This document shows positions 43,609 through 52,551 of a DNA stretch of 64,000 bases, in pieces. The stretch is taken from positions 1 through 64,000 of the forward strand of contig CAZLJE010000005.1 of assembly GCA_964559835.1 (NCBI GenBank), written 5' to 3'. The position numbers and the translations under genes were made by a program. This DNA comes from DAISJI01 sp964559835 (GTDB taxonomy: Bacteria; Acidobacteriota; Terriglobia; Terriglobales; Acidobacteriaceae). A model generated the notes under the pieces. That model made no database searches. It was not told the DNA's origin and was given only the letters and a program-made list of their open reading frames with translations. Position 1 is the stretch's first letter, and each line of letters opens with the position of its first letter.

Positions 43609-45930
43609 ATGAAATTCCGTTCGTTGTCTAGGATCCAAGCGGCATTCGCGATCATGCTCATTACGGCTGCTTGCGGCATGGCAAGTGCAAACTTCAGCGT
43701 CAGCAGTTCATCGGCATCTTTGAATTTCGGGACTCAAACCGTCGGCACGTCATCTGCGCCAACACCGGTCACGCTGACCAACACCGGCAGTCATCCCGTC
43801 ACTCTGCAGAATGCAACATTAACTTCCACCGCATTCAGCTTAATCGGCTGGACTGGCGGTGTCTCGCTTCCCTCCGGTGGCACACTGACTTTGCAAGTAG
43901 CATTCACGCCAACGGCGGCTACTGCGTACAGCGGCAGCCTGAATGTAACCGGCAACCACGGCGTCAATCTGTCCGTGGCGCTGAGCGGTGTCGGCGGTAC
44001 GTCAACATCTGGATCTGGTGGATCTACAGGATCCATTGCGGTGTCAGTCTCTCCGACAACGGCTTCTCTGCAGGTCGGGCACGCACAGCAGTTCGCGGCC
44101 ACTGTTTCCGGTACGACTACGACCGGGGTGACGTGGTCCGTCAACGGGGTGCAGGGCGGAAACAGCACGCTAGGAACCATCTCTACTTCCGGTCTTTATA
44201 CGGCGCCCGCCGCGGTTCCATCCCCGGCGTCGGTGACGGTTTCTGCAACCAGCGTAGCGGATACATCAAAATCGGCCGCCGCAAGTGTCACAATACTCGC
44301 GGCTCCGACAACGGTGAGCGTTGCGATTTCCCCGACTTCGGCTTCTCTGCAGGTCGGTTTAACGCAGCAGTTCACGGATGTTGTGTCGGGCACGACGAAC
44401 ACGGGCGTAACGTGGTCCGTGAACAGCGTACAGGGTGGAAACAGCACGGTAGGGACCATCTCGTCTGCGGGAATGTATACGGCCCCCGCCGCGGTGCCAT
44501 CCACCGGTTCAGTGACGGTTGCCGCCACCAGCATGGCGGATACGACAAAATCGTCCAGTGCGACTGTCACGATCGTTGCTGCTCCGAGCAAGGTGACGGT
44601 AGCGATCTCGCCGACTTCCGCGACAGTGCAGGGTAGCGGCTCGCAGCAATTCAGCGCTACCGTCAGTGGGACTACCAACACCTCAGTGAGCTGGGCCGTC
44701 AATGGCACAGTGGGCGGTAGCGCGAGTCTCGGAACGATCTCCTCGACCGGCCTGTACACGGCCCCCGCCTGCGCCGGCGCGAGTTCGGTGACGGTGTCTG
44801 CGAGGAGCAACTACGACACCACAGCGAGCGCCAGTGCGGCGGTGACAATTTCCGCGGCGTCCGGTAATGGCAATTACTATGTCTCGAATTCCGGCAGCGA
44901 TAGTAACGATGGCTCCGCTTGTCATCCGTGGGCGACGATACAGCACGCTGCCAACGTGGTACAGCCGGGCAACACCGTAAATGTGGAGCCGGGTACCTAC
45001 ACCCAAAATTCTCTGACATTGTCAACCAGCGGAACCTCCAACGCACGGATCCGGTTCGTTTCGGATACGCGATGGGGAGCGAAGATCCGCGTCACATCGT
45101 CCTACAGTGTGGTCACCATCAACGGCAACTACACCGATTTCGAAGGCTTTGATGTGGCCGGACTAACCGGAAGCTGTCTCGGGATCGTGAACTGGGGATC
45201 TTACAACAACGTCATTGGAAATCACGTTCACGACATTCCCGCGGATGTCTGTGGCAGCAACGGTGGCGCTGGAATTGATCTCGCCACGTATACGTCCAGT
45301 GGAAATGCAGTACTCGACAACATGGTGCACGACATTGGCGACGCCGTGCCGACGAGCGAACAAATCCACGGCATCTATCTCACGGGTAATGGCGCCGTGG
45401 CAAAAAACAACATCATCTTCAAAGCCAACGCGTTTGGAATCACTGGGTACCACGATTTCAACCAATTACAGATCATCAACAACACCGTTTTCAACAACGG
45501 CGCCGGTGGCATCGTGATTTCGACCGGCGGGGCGAGCACTACCCCGACAGGTCTTTTGGTTGCCAACAACATCGCCGTCTGGAACCGCCAGATGCCCGGA
45601 ATCAACGACGGTTACGGGATTCAATTGCGGGGCACTTACAGTAGCTCTGTAATCACCAACAACGTGGTTTTTGGAAATGTGCAAGCAGGTGTCACTAACG
45701 GTAGCGGTGTGACGGTGTCGTCGACCATCGCGGCTGATCCGCAATTCGTAAACTACACTGGGGATCTCCTCGGTGACTATCACTTGCGATCGGGTAGTCC
45801 CGCTATCGATGCGGGCACTACGAACTCCGCGCCGCTGTTCGACTTTGACAACGGACCCCGTCCGGTCGGCAGCGGTTTCGATATCGGTGCCTACGAATAC
45901 GGTTCGACACCAGGTACATGGCCCTGGTGA
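43609..45930 (+). CDS. Modular lipoprotein: ASH, three Ig-like repeats and beta-helix
   Basis: A 773-aa exported protein. ATG 43609 is followed by a short signal peptide ending in a plausible lipobox (LITAAC). Domains: ASH/anchor-D (about 25-125, SLNFGTQTVG), three Ig-like units of about 93 residues (each with SVSPTTA/AISPTSA, QQFAATVSGT, GTISTSGLYTAP), then a right-handed beta-helix from GNYYVSNSGSDSNDG to the end, including ARIRFVSDTRWGAKI and NVIGNHVHDI. The C-terminus is GTWPW. Part of the helix is strongly similar to the protein encoded at 46027. The protein may bind or process surface polysaccharide; no catalytic residues can be assigned. Confidence 0.85.
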   Translation: MKFRSLSRIQAAFAIMLITAACGMASANFSVSSSSASLNFGTQTVGTSSAPTPVTLTNTGSHPVTLQNATLTSTAFSLIGWTGGVSLPSGGTLTLQVAFTPTAATAYSGSLNVTGNHGVNLSVALSGVGGTSTSGSGGSTGSIAVSVSPTTASLQVGHAQQFAATVSGTTTTGVTWSVNGVQGGNSTLGTISTSGLYTAPAAVPSPASVTVSATSVADTSKSAAASVTILAAPTTVSVAISPTSASLQVGLTQQFTDVVSGTTNTGVTWSVNSVQGGNSTVGTISSAGMYTAPAAVPSTGSVTVAATSMADTTKSSSATVTIVAAPSKVTVAISPTSATVQGSGSQQFSATVSGTTNTSVSWAVNGTVGGSASLGTISSTGLYTAPACAGASSVTVSARSNYDTTASASAAVTISAASGNGNYYVSNSGSDSNDGSACHPWATIQHAANVVQPGNTVNVEPGTYTQNSLTLSTSGTSNARIRFVSDTRWGAKIRVTSSYSVVTINGNYTDFEGFDVAGLTGSCLGIVNWGSYNNVIGNHVHDIPADVCGSNGGAGIDLATYTSSGNAVLDNMVHDIGDAVPTSEQIHGIYLTGNGAVAKNNIIFKANAFGITGYHDFNQLQIINNTVFNNGAGGIVISTGGASTTPTGLLVANNIAVWNRQMPGINDGYGIQLRGTYSSSVITNNVVFGNVQAGVTNGSGVTVSSTIAADPQFVNYTGDLLGDYHLRSGSPAIDAGTTNSAPLFDFDNGPRPVGSGFDIGAYEYGSTPGTWPW
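44040..44590 (+). repeat. Tandem 279-bp repeats within the Ig-like region
   Basis: The unit that starts around 44040 recurs 279 bp later (GGCTTCTCTG at 44061 and 44340), encoding two successive Ig-like domains of 93 residues. A third, more diverged unit follows. The close DNA similarity suggests recent duplication and a possible site of repeat-number change. Confidence 0.7.
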
Positions 45931-45948
45931 GTTTGATCTCGTCCGCAG

Positions 45949-45985
45949 GAGGCACAGGGCGCGCAGCCCTGTGCCTCTTTTTTTT
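45949..45985 (+). terminator. Intrinsic terminator
   Basis: A perfect 12-bp GC-rich stem (45949-45960 with 45966-45977), a 5-nt loop and a run of eight T. It ends the transcript of the 43609 gene, 19 bp after its stop. Confidence 0.95.
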
Positions 45986-46026
45986 ACCCTGGGCGACAAC
46001 GGTGGGGCTGACCATACATCGCGGTT

Positions 46027-47229
46027 TCAGGTTGTTCCGCAGCTAGATGAGATCACATCCGTCTGAGTGTCGGCTGGGGAGTACGCATACGCGCCGATAT
46101 CCGTGGGCGAGCCTTGCCTGATAGCCCCGTTGATATCGTTGGGAGGCGCGTAGGTTTCGTCGCCCTGCCCGCGTGCCGGACTGCTCGCGCTCAGAGAATA
46201 ATCTCCATCGCAGTTGCCCGTGTAGCGAACGAACTGCGGGTCGGCGAGAACGTTGCCGAAGACGGTTGCCCCCGGATTCACGTGGAAATCGCCGTGCCCT
46301 GGATTATCAAAAATTATGTTTTTTTGATATCGGTTGTCAGCGTTCGGCGGCGTGGAGCCACTAGGCTCAACGATACCCCAGCCGCGGTTGTGGACTACGA
46401 TATTATTGACGACGGCGACGGCGGTGCCGCCGCTGTTTTCCGCGACATAGATGCCACCGTAGGCATTGTTGAAAACCGTATTGTTCGCCACAACGGTGTG
46501 GCTCGGCGCGTGCAACAGGGCGATTCCAAAACCAGCACATCGGAACACGAGGTTATTCCAAATGTGACCACCATAATTGGAATGGTAGATACCTTGAGCG
46601 CGGTCGTCCTCGTCAGGCCATGAGCCAATGTCGTGCACCACGTTACCAATCACATCGCTGTTGCTGCCGTCGTAATTTGCGTTGTCGATCCCAGCTCCGC
46701 CATTCTGTTTGCAAACGGCCGTCGGTACAGGCACACCATGGACGTGGTTGCCGACGATCCGATTGTTAGACCCCCAATTCACGACGCCTAAGCAGGTGTG
46801 GGCATCACCCGCCACTTCAAAATCAACGAGGTCCAGATAAGATCCTTTCAAACTGACGACAGCGTAAGCGGAGTTGCTAAAAATCTTTGCGTGCCACTTC
46901 TGGTCCGAGACGAAACGGATGCGAGCGGTGGCGGTCCCGCTGTTTGAAAATGTCAGCTGATCTTGCATGTAAATTCCTGGAGCGACGTGGACGGTCGCAC
47001 CCGCCGGTGCGACATTGGCAGCGTGCTGCATGGTCGCCCAGGGCCGTTCATAGCTGCCACCGTTCAGATCACTGCCCGTTGGGGTCACGAAATACGAGAG
47101 CGCAGCGACGCCAGCACCACTCGTCGTCTGGACAGTTGAGCCAGGACCGTGGGGCATCAGGCAGAGTAATAAGACGAACACAATCGCTTTGGCCTGACTC
47201 TGGCGAGTGTTTTCCCTCGCTGGGACCAT
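46027..47229 (-). CDS. Secreted right-handed beta-helix protein
   Basis: A 400-aa exported protein. ATG 47229 has GAGG 6 bases upstream, and a hydrophobic signal segment (AIVFVLLLCLMPHG) follows. The whole mature part parallels the C-terminal half of the 43609 product: SYFVTPTGSDLNGG, WATMQHAANVAPAG, ARIRFVSDQKWHAKI, LGVVNWGSNNRIVGNHVHGVP. There are no ASH or Ig domains. It is the last gene of the locus C strand run, downstream of a GT4, so it may be co-expressed with polymer C. Lyase activity is possible for the fold but not shown. Confidence 0.83.
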   Translation of the reverse strand: MVPARENTRQSQAKAIVFVLLLCLMPHGPGSTVQTTSGAGVAALSYFVTPTGSDLNGGSYERPWATMQHAANVAPAGATVHVAPGIYMQDQLTFSNSGTATARIRFVSDQKWHAKIFSNSAYAVVSLKGSYLDLVDFEVAGDAHTCLGVVNWGSNNRIVGNHVHGVPVPTAVCKQNGGAGIDNANYDGSNSDVIGNVVHDIGSWPDEDDRAQGIYHSNYGGHIWNNLVFRCAGFGIALLHAPSHTVVANNTVFNNAYGGIYVAENSGGTAVAVVNNIVVHNRGWGIVEPSGSTPPNADNRYQKNIIFDNPGHGDFHVNPGATVFGNVLADPQFVRYTGNCDGDYSLSASSPARGQGDETYAPPNDINGAIRQGSPTDIGAYAYSPADTQTDVISSSCGTT

Positions 47230-47282
47230 GGATCGCCTCGCGTGTCTGGTTCCCTAGCAGGATCAGAAATGATCCTGCTCAT

Positions 47283-48515
47283 TTATTTCTTTGTTATGTT
47301 GTATTCATGTTGCACGGAAGGATATGGCGCGACTGCTGACGCCGCTTTCGTGCCAAATATTAATCTGTAAAGCTGAAGGAGTTTCTGTTCTTCGCTGCTC
47401 CAGTTGTACCGGCTCTCCACCTTGGCACGGCCTGTTTTTCCCATCTGGTCGGCCGTATCGGGATGATTCAGCAGATATGTAATCGCGTCGGCTAGCGCGG
47501 TTGACGATTGTGGTGGAACCGACAAACCACAACCCTCCAATATCGGAGTCCAGGTTGGAAAATCCGAAGCGATGATCGGCACCCCTGCCGCCATATACTC
47601 GTAAAGCTTTATCGGTTGTGAATCGACATAGGCTTGTTCGCGATGAAGCACGACTACGCCCACCTTGGCACGCGCAAGCAGATGCGCCACCTGCTTGCGC
47701 TCCAAATAACCGAGCCAGTCGACGTGCCTCCAGCCGGGCAAATTGCGAAGGCTATCGAGTAACGAAGGGTCCTGAAGCACACCGGCGATTTTCAGCCTGG
47801 CACCGAACTCGGGGGGAACGAGATCTATCGCCTCGACTAACTCCTGCGCGCCGCGGTCACGAGTGATACTGCCGAGATAGACGATCCAATTGTGTCGTTC
47901 GTTCCAGGGGCAGTCACGAGGGGTGAAGAGCTCCTCGAGACGCGGGAAATTGCTCACAACGGCTGTATTCCGGTTCAAGGGTTCGAAGCGGCGCGCGATG
48001 ACCGGTGTGGCCGCGACGATCGCATCGAAGCGTCGCGCGGCAAAGTTCTCGAAACGCTCGGACGCCCACATGGCGGGCCACCGCAGCCACTTGCACATGT
48101 ACGTTTTCAATAAAAATGTTCGCGGCAGATCTTCATGGGCGTCGTAAATAACCGTTTTCCCGTGTGCCTTTAGGAGCAGACCGATTGGCAGTAGCTCCGC
48201 ATCATGAATGTGGTAGCAATCGGCTGGATCAGCCAACGCGGCGCGGTAGAGGCGGACGGGTAACAGCGTCACGCGCTTTAACCGGCTCGTTGTCTTCGGC
48301 ACTGCCCGTACGAGTACGTGCTCAATAGTATCGTCGTGTTCGTGTGGGACGATGTAGACCGTTTCATATCCAGCGGCGGCTAGCGATTTGCATTCCTTGT
48401 GAAAGACGCGAGCATCATTCACCCAATGACCGGACGTGAGGTGTACAGTTCTGACGCGCGTTCGCGTCGTCGCCTTCTCACCGCGGTGTGGATGGACGTT
48501 AAGCCGACCTGTCAT
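47283..48515 (-). CDS. Glycosyltransferase family 4
   Basis: A 410-aa GT-B enzyme. N-terminal features: VHLTSGHWVNDARVFHKECKSL and YDAHEDLPRTFLLK, a pattern seen in GT4 enzymes with an HE(D/E)-type active-site loop. Donor domain: WIVYLGSITRDRGAQELVEA and QPIKLYEYMAAGVPIIASDFP. It probably adds a sugar to the locus C repeat unit. ATG 48515 begins 124 bp after the polymerase stop. Confidence 0.87.
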   Translation of the reverse strand: MTGRLNVHPHRGEKATTRTRVRTVHLTSGHWVNDARVFHKECKSLAAAGYETVYIVPHEHDDTIEHVLVRAVPKTTSRLKRVTLLPVRLYRAALADPADCYHIHDAELLPIGLLLKAHGKTVIYDAHEDLPRTFLLKTYMCKWLRWPAMWASERFENFAARRFDAIVAATPVIARRFEPLNRNTAVVSNFPRLEELFTPRDCPWNERHNWIVYLGSITRDRGAQELVEAIDLVPPEFGARLKIAGVLQDPSLLDSLRNLPGWRHVDWLGYLERKQVAHLLARAKVGVVVLHREQAYVDSQPIKLYEYMAAGVPIIASDFPTWTPILEGCGLSVPPQSSTALADAITYLLNHPDTADQMGKTGRAKVESRYNWSSEEQKLLQLYRLIFGTKAASAVAPYPSVQHEYNITKK

Positions 48516-48639
48516 TAAGCTTGCCTCTTACACGTTTCAACAGAGGTTGCGCCACACTGGCGGGAAATCCTCCGAGAGTGAATAGTTCCGCAGCCACGCG
48601 TTCGCAGTGATACTTAACAACTGTGCGACACGGGGCCAA

Positions 48640-49953
48640 TCAGCTCAACTGACGCCGGCGGGAGCCGTAGTCCGTTGGCATCAGGTACACCAGAATCATT
48701 GCCACACCTATGCCGTGGGTGACCAAACAGGTGAGGAGTCCCGAGTTGGCAAGCGCGAACGCAGGAAGCGCTACGACGAGAGCCATTAGGCGGTCGTTGC
48801 GGCCAACAGCCAACGAATCGTACATCCACAGCACAATAGCAAAAAGCAGGGTGAAGATGATGATGCCGGGAAAGCCGAAATTCGCATATGCGTCTGCCCA
48901 GAGATTGGCGTTTGCAAACGTGTTGCGACTATGAAAATACACATATCCGATCACTTGCGGAGTTGCTAAGTCATACGGGTATTGGACCCAAGCGTCGAAC
49001 AAGAAGCTTTGGCCGAGGAGTGCCTTCGGATGCGAGGAGAAGAACTCATAGTAGAAGCCTGTTAGCAGTCCAGGGAGTCCCGTCATGCGCTCCAGCACGA
49101 GAGCCGGTAACGTGCGATCCATCCGGAGCCATTCCAGCGCAGCTGCAAATGAGAAGATAGCAGTCCACGTGCAGGCGAACCTCAGACCAAATGTGCGGGC
49201 TTTCCTCATCGCCCACGCCAGGTAAAGCAAAAATGCAGTGGCAAAGAGGACATCGCGAAAGCCGGAGATCGAATAGATCGCAAGTTCCCCAACAGTACCC
49301 AGTGCTATCAAGGACCTACGGCGTGTTACGACGCCTAGTCCAATCGCCAAAGGATTTATTACATACATCTGCCAGGCGATGAGATATGGAACTACGCGTG
49401 ACGACGTCACGAGCGTTTCCTTGAATGCAGTTCGCGTTGAATATACTTGACTGAGAGGCACGTACCGCAGGTGAAAGCCAAACGTCGAAATCATCGCTGC
49501 GTAAGCGATGCAGCTCGCAAGCAGCAACAGGACGATGAATTGATAGCTTTGCAGGCGCACGCGGGGGATTGGCAGGAGCGGAAGACTGTAGATCACACGT
49601 GTCGCGGCGAATACCATCACAATACAGAGCGCCAGTTCGATGGGACCGTTAGACTTGTCTAGCAATGAATTAACAGGCACTATGCATGCGGGAACTATAA
49701 CGAGTAAATATAGTAGCCAATAGACCAGCACAGAAGGCCGTTTCAACTCTAAAGGCATCCACGCGGACGGAAGCACTGCTAGGAACCAGCCCGCAGCCGC
49801 GCGTGCTGGTGTCGCACTCGACCGGAAGCCCTCATATCCCCACACTGGAACGACGATGTTTTTGTACACCACAACAAACGCGGCGGTATATGAGGTGCAG
49901 ATTACAATCGCCGCGAACCGCTGCATCCATAAACTGCTGGAGGTCGCACGCAC
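48640..49953 (-). CDS. wzy: Wzy-like oligosaccharide repeat-unit polymerase
   Basis: A 437-aa membrane protein with about 11 hydrophobic segments and a periplasmic stretch of about 50 residues (FYYEFFSSHPKALLGQS to HSRNTFANANLWADAYANFG). This is the layout of the oligosaccharide repeat-unit polymerase family, including the N-A-N-LWADAYANFG pattern near the last loop. Its neighbours are a Wzx and a GT4. The start may be GTG 49953 or ATG 49926. Sequence conservation in this family is low, so the call depends partly on context. Confidence 0.75.
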   Translation of the reverse strand: MRATSSSLWMQRFAAIVICTSYTAAFVVVYKNIVVPVWGYEGFRSSATPARAAAGWFLAVLPSAWMPLELKRPSVLVYWLLYLLVIVPACIVPVNSLLDKSNGPIELALCIVMVFAATRVIYSLPLLPIPRVRLQSYQFIVLLLLASCIAYAAMISTFGFHLRYVPLSQVYSTRTAFKETLVTSSRVVPYLIAWQMYVINPLAIGLGVVTRRRSLIALGTVGELAIYSISGFRDVLFATAFLLYLAWAMRKARTFGLRFACTWTAIFSFAAALEWLRMDRTLPALVLERMTGLPGLLTGFYYEFFSSHPKALLGQSFLFDAWVQYPYDLATPQVIGYVYFHSRNTFANANLWADAYANFGFPGIIIFTLLFAIVLWMYDSLAVGRNDRLMALVVALPAFALANSGLLTCLVTHGIGVAMILVYLMPTDYGSRRRQLS

Positions 49954-49994
49954 ACCCGTGCGGTGTACAGCCAGGCTGCGGTGACGCTGGTCGC

Positions 49995-51320
49995 CTAAGC
50001 TGGCGCCAGGCGCTCGTCCGGCAATGTCGCACTGGACATAGTTGTGATACGTAATAGCACCAGAAAGTAAAGAACGATTGACGCAGTGTTGATTATGCTC
50101 AGCGTCGATATTGTGCGCAGCACTGGCCAGTCCAACATGTGCGCAAGTGTGAATACCCCTATGCTGCCGACCAGAGTCAAAGTGTCAAACACCAGCTTGG
50201 AACGCTGACCTTGCAATACGAATACGATCCGAGTGAGCGGGCTGACCACAAACGAAGCAAAGAACCAAGGCGCTACCATCGCCGCGATTGTTCCGGACAT
50301 CCGCCATTGGCTTCCAAATACGAACTGAAAGAGTGGTTCGCCGAACATAAAGATGGTGAAAGCAGGAACGATCCCGATCGCTAGCAAAGCAGCCGTTGTC
50401 CTGTGAAACAGCTGCAGCACGCGGCCTCGATCCTCACGCGCGAGGGTAGCAGCGCGGGCATGGAATGCATCGGCGATGCTGATCCCAACCAAAACAGCCG
50501 GCAATGCCAAGCAGCGCCATACTAGCGAGTAATAACCTCCCACCGTGGCGCCATACAAGGAAACCACCAAAACAAATGGTAAGTTTGTGCCGACCTGGTT
50601 CAGGAGTGATGACGGAAGGAAGAAGCATGGAAACCGTCGATGCTTACGAAGTACCTCCACAGCTCCTCTGTATGTCAGGGGGTGTATCCGTAGTGTCGGC
50701 CAGGTATACCGCATCATTCGGCCCATTCCTATGCAACGACCAAGAACCTCTCCTGCCAATAAGCCGGCGGAGTGCGCGCCGAATGCGCCGAAAACGAGCT
50801 GCGAAACACTTCGACCACCGTTTTGAAGGATGGTGGCTTGCGATACCAGGCCAAACCGGTCCATTCGCAGCGACCAGTAGCGAAGAATCTGGAATAGACC
50901 GACGCACAGTACGGCCGGAACCATTAATGCGGCGGCATATGAGGGCAGGATGCCGAATCCGAAAATAGAGAAATGTTCCAAGACGTAAAGCAGAACTCCG
51001 CCAAGAAAACTTATCGGGACAGCCATGAGCATGGATGTGGTTGCCAGGTGGGCGGCTTCCTCTTCACTATGTGCAAGAACAAGGGCGACCTCATATTGCA
51101 GGGATGCTGCTATCGCCGCCGCATTGAAGAAGGCGGTGAACAGAGCCCAGCGGCCCATGTCGTTGGGAGCGTAAAGTCGAGTCAGGAATGGAGCGATCCC
51201 GAGCGTGAAGCAATGACCCAGCGAAGCCCCGCCGCTGAGTACCGCCACGTTCCTGGCAAACGGAAATTTGCGAGGCCATGCGGATAATCGGGAGAGCGAT
51301 TGGACCAAAGTAGCGCTCAT
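49995..51320 (-). CDS. wzx: Wzx-type flippase
   Basis: A 441-aa membrane protein with about 12 hydrophobic segments. It has FPFARNVAVLSGGASLGHCFTLGIAPFLTRLYAPNDMG at the N-terminus (given here as the region 15-52), typical of the polysaccharide-synthesis (PST) flippases, and a second-half start at HRRFPCFFLPSSLLNQVG. ATG 51320 is used instead of the GTG at 51365 because it begins close to the membrane domain and avoids overlap with the truncated GT upstream. It pairs with the polymerase encoded 42 bp downstream. Confidence 0.83.
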   Translation of the reverse strand: MSATLVQSLSRLSAWPRKFPFARNVAVLSGGASLGHCFTLGIAPFLTRLYAPNDMGRWALFTAFFNAAAIAASLQYEVALVLAHSEEEAAHLATTSMLMAVPISFLGGVLLYVLEHFSIFGFGILPSYAAALMVPAVLCVGLFQILRYWSLRMDRFGLVSQATILQNGGRSVSQLVFGAFGAHSAGLLAGEVLGRCIGMGRMMRYTWPTLRIHPLTYRGAVEVLRKHRRFPCFFLPSSLLNQVGTNLPFVLVVSLYGATVGGYYSLVWRCLALPAVLVGISIADAFHARAATLAREDRGRVLQLFHRTTAALLAIGIVPAFTIFMFGEPLFQFVFGSQWRMSGTIAAMVAPWFFASFVVSPLTRIVFVLQGQRSKLVFDTLTLVGSIGVFTLAHMLDWPVLRTISTLSIINTASIVLYFLVLLRITTMSSATLPDERLAPA

Positions 51321-51346
51321 GATTCGCTGGACACTTTGTGCGAAAA

Positions 51347-51541
51347 TCAAGCCCAATCCGTACACTGATACACATGGCTGCGGAACTCAGGGTGGATTCG
51401 CCCAAGCCCGTAGGTGGGAAAACAGGTCACCACTTTGACCTGGTGACCACGTCGGGTGAGCTCTCGCACCATACCCGCGAGGCGCGCCTGTGCTGCCCCT
51501 GCTTCCGGCAAGAAGAACTGCGTCAATACGAGGAATCGCAT
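51347..51541 (-). pseudogene. Truncated glycosyltransferase family 4 N-terminus
   Basis: 64 codons whose product, MRFLVLTQFFLPEAG followed by RLAGMVRELTRRGHQVKVVTCFPTY, is the first 60 or so residues of a WbuB-like GT4. The rest of the enzyme is absent, and the flippase gene starts 26 bp after the stop. It looks like the left-over 5' end of a deleted gene and suggests that locus C has lost a transferase, or exchanged a segment, at this point. Confidence 0.75.
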
Positions 51542-51593
51542 TTCGAATCCAACACCGCCACCGCCGCGCGGTAGTCAGTGGCTTGTCTTCGTG

Positions 51594-52517
51594 TTACGAA
51601 GGACCGACGCGCAACTTGTGGAGCAGCCAGCGTCGTTCCAGCGCCTTGCGGCTCTCGTCATCGAGGTCGGCCGAATTCCTATTCCGAAGATAGTCCAGCA
51701 GCGTGCAAACGGGAACGAACCAGCCGTTCTTTTGTGACAATCGCCGGATCAGGTACTCGAAGCGTGCGTTGAGACAGCCGTGTTCCACGAATCCTTCGGC
51801 GAAATGCGTGTAAACGATGCAGATGCCATTCTCCCTCTCTAACCGGTCCTGGTTACGCTCGGACAGAAGGTCGCAGAAGGGAGCAAGCTTGCCGCCTTCG
51901 CTGGAGCTGAACCAATAAGGAACAAACGGCTTGCTGGGATCTTGGTAAGGGGCGGCAGCACCGATCGCGTTCAGGTTAATGTCCCCGAACACGAAGTTAC
52001 GTACGTACGTGATGTATTGCTGGCACAGGTCTCCCCAGAAGTAAGGCGAGTCTTCGAGATGACCTCGGTAGAGACCATCGTAGTTCCCCATTGTCGCGAG
52101 GCGGTATAGCTGGCGCGTCCAAGGACTGGACAATCGGTCGGGTCCCCAGTACAGGTTGTCGCGGTTGAACGCGTGGTTGGCGTGAATTCGGGGCAGCGCG
52201 CCGATACTTGCTTCGAAGACAGCCAGGCCCCGAAGTACGCAATCGCGTGTCGCATCGGAGTTGCGCACGTTGTGGAGAGCGATCTCAAATCCGTCATCCC
52301 TCAGGTTGCGAACGAAGTGCAAGTAGTCCGGATCCTGTAGCGTCGAGCCGGCAAACGGTGCTCCGGCGACACAAGCCAGAGGCCACACCGACTTTGTAGT
52401 TCGCATTCCAACTTCGCTCAGGAGGCGGTAGACGGGGCGAATGTTCTCTGTCGTACTGCCGTCAGTGTCATCAAAGATCGAAAAAGCGAAAGCGCGGTTA
52501 TCAGGGAACTGCGGCAC
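51594..52517 (-). CDS. Divergent polysaccharide-deacetylase-like (CE4/NodB fold) protein
   Basis: A 307-aa protein without signal peptide. GTG 52517 is chosen because GAGG stands 7 bases upstream and it begins 34 bp after the AsnB stop; longer frames overlap that gene. It contains AFAFSIFDDTDGS (the D-D motif of the fold), FEIALHNVRNSD, and HANHAFNRDNLYWG, with a late YTHFAEGF His. These resemble the metal-binding Asp-His-His set of CE4 esterases, though the spacing differs from classical NodB. It could de-acetylate a cytoplasmic intermediate. The enzyme call is by motif only. Confidence 0.62.
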   Translation of the reverse strand: MPQFPDNRAFAFSIFDDTDGSTTENIRPVYRLLSEVGMRTTKSVWPLACVAGAPFAGSTLQDPDYLHFVRNLRDDGFEIALHNVRNSDATRDCVLRGLAVFEASIGALPRIHANHAFNRDNLYWGPDRLSSPWTRQLYRLATMGNYDGLYRGHLEDSPYFWGDLCQQYITYVRNFVFGDINLNAIGAAAPYQDPSKPFVPYWFSSSEGGKLAPFCDLLSERNQDRLERENGICIVYTHFAEGFVEHGCLNARFEYLIRRLSQKNGWFVPVCTLLDYLRNRNSADLDDESRKALERRWLLHKLRVGPS

Positions 52518-52551
52518 GGAAAAACCTCGGGGGCCTCTGCGGTATGAGCTA

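Noticed and set aside
44040..44590. CRISPR-like or mobile repeat
   Set aside because: The 279-bp periodicity is in frame and encodes successive Ig-like domains. No CRISPR array, cas gene or transposase was seen anywhere in the window.
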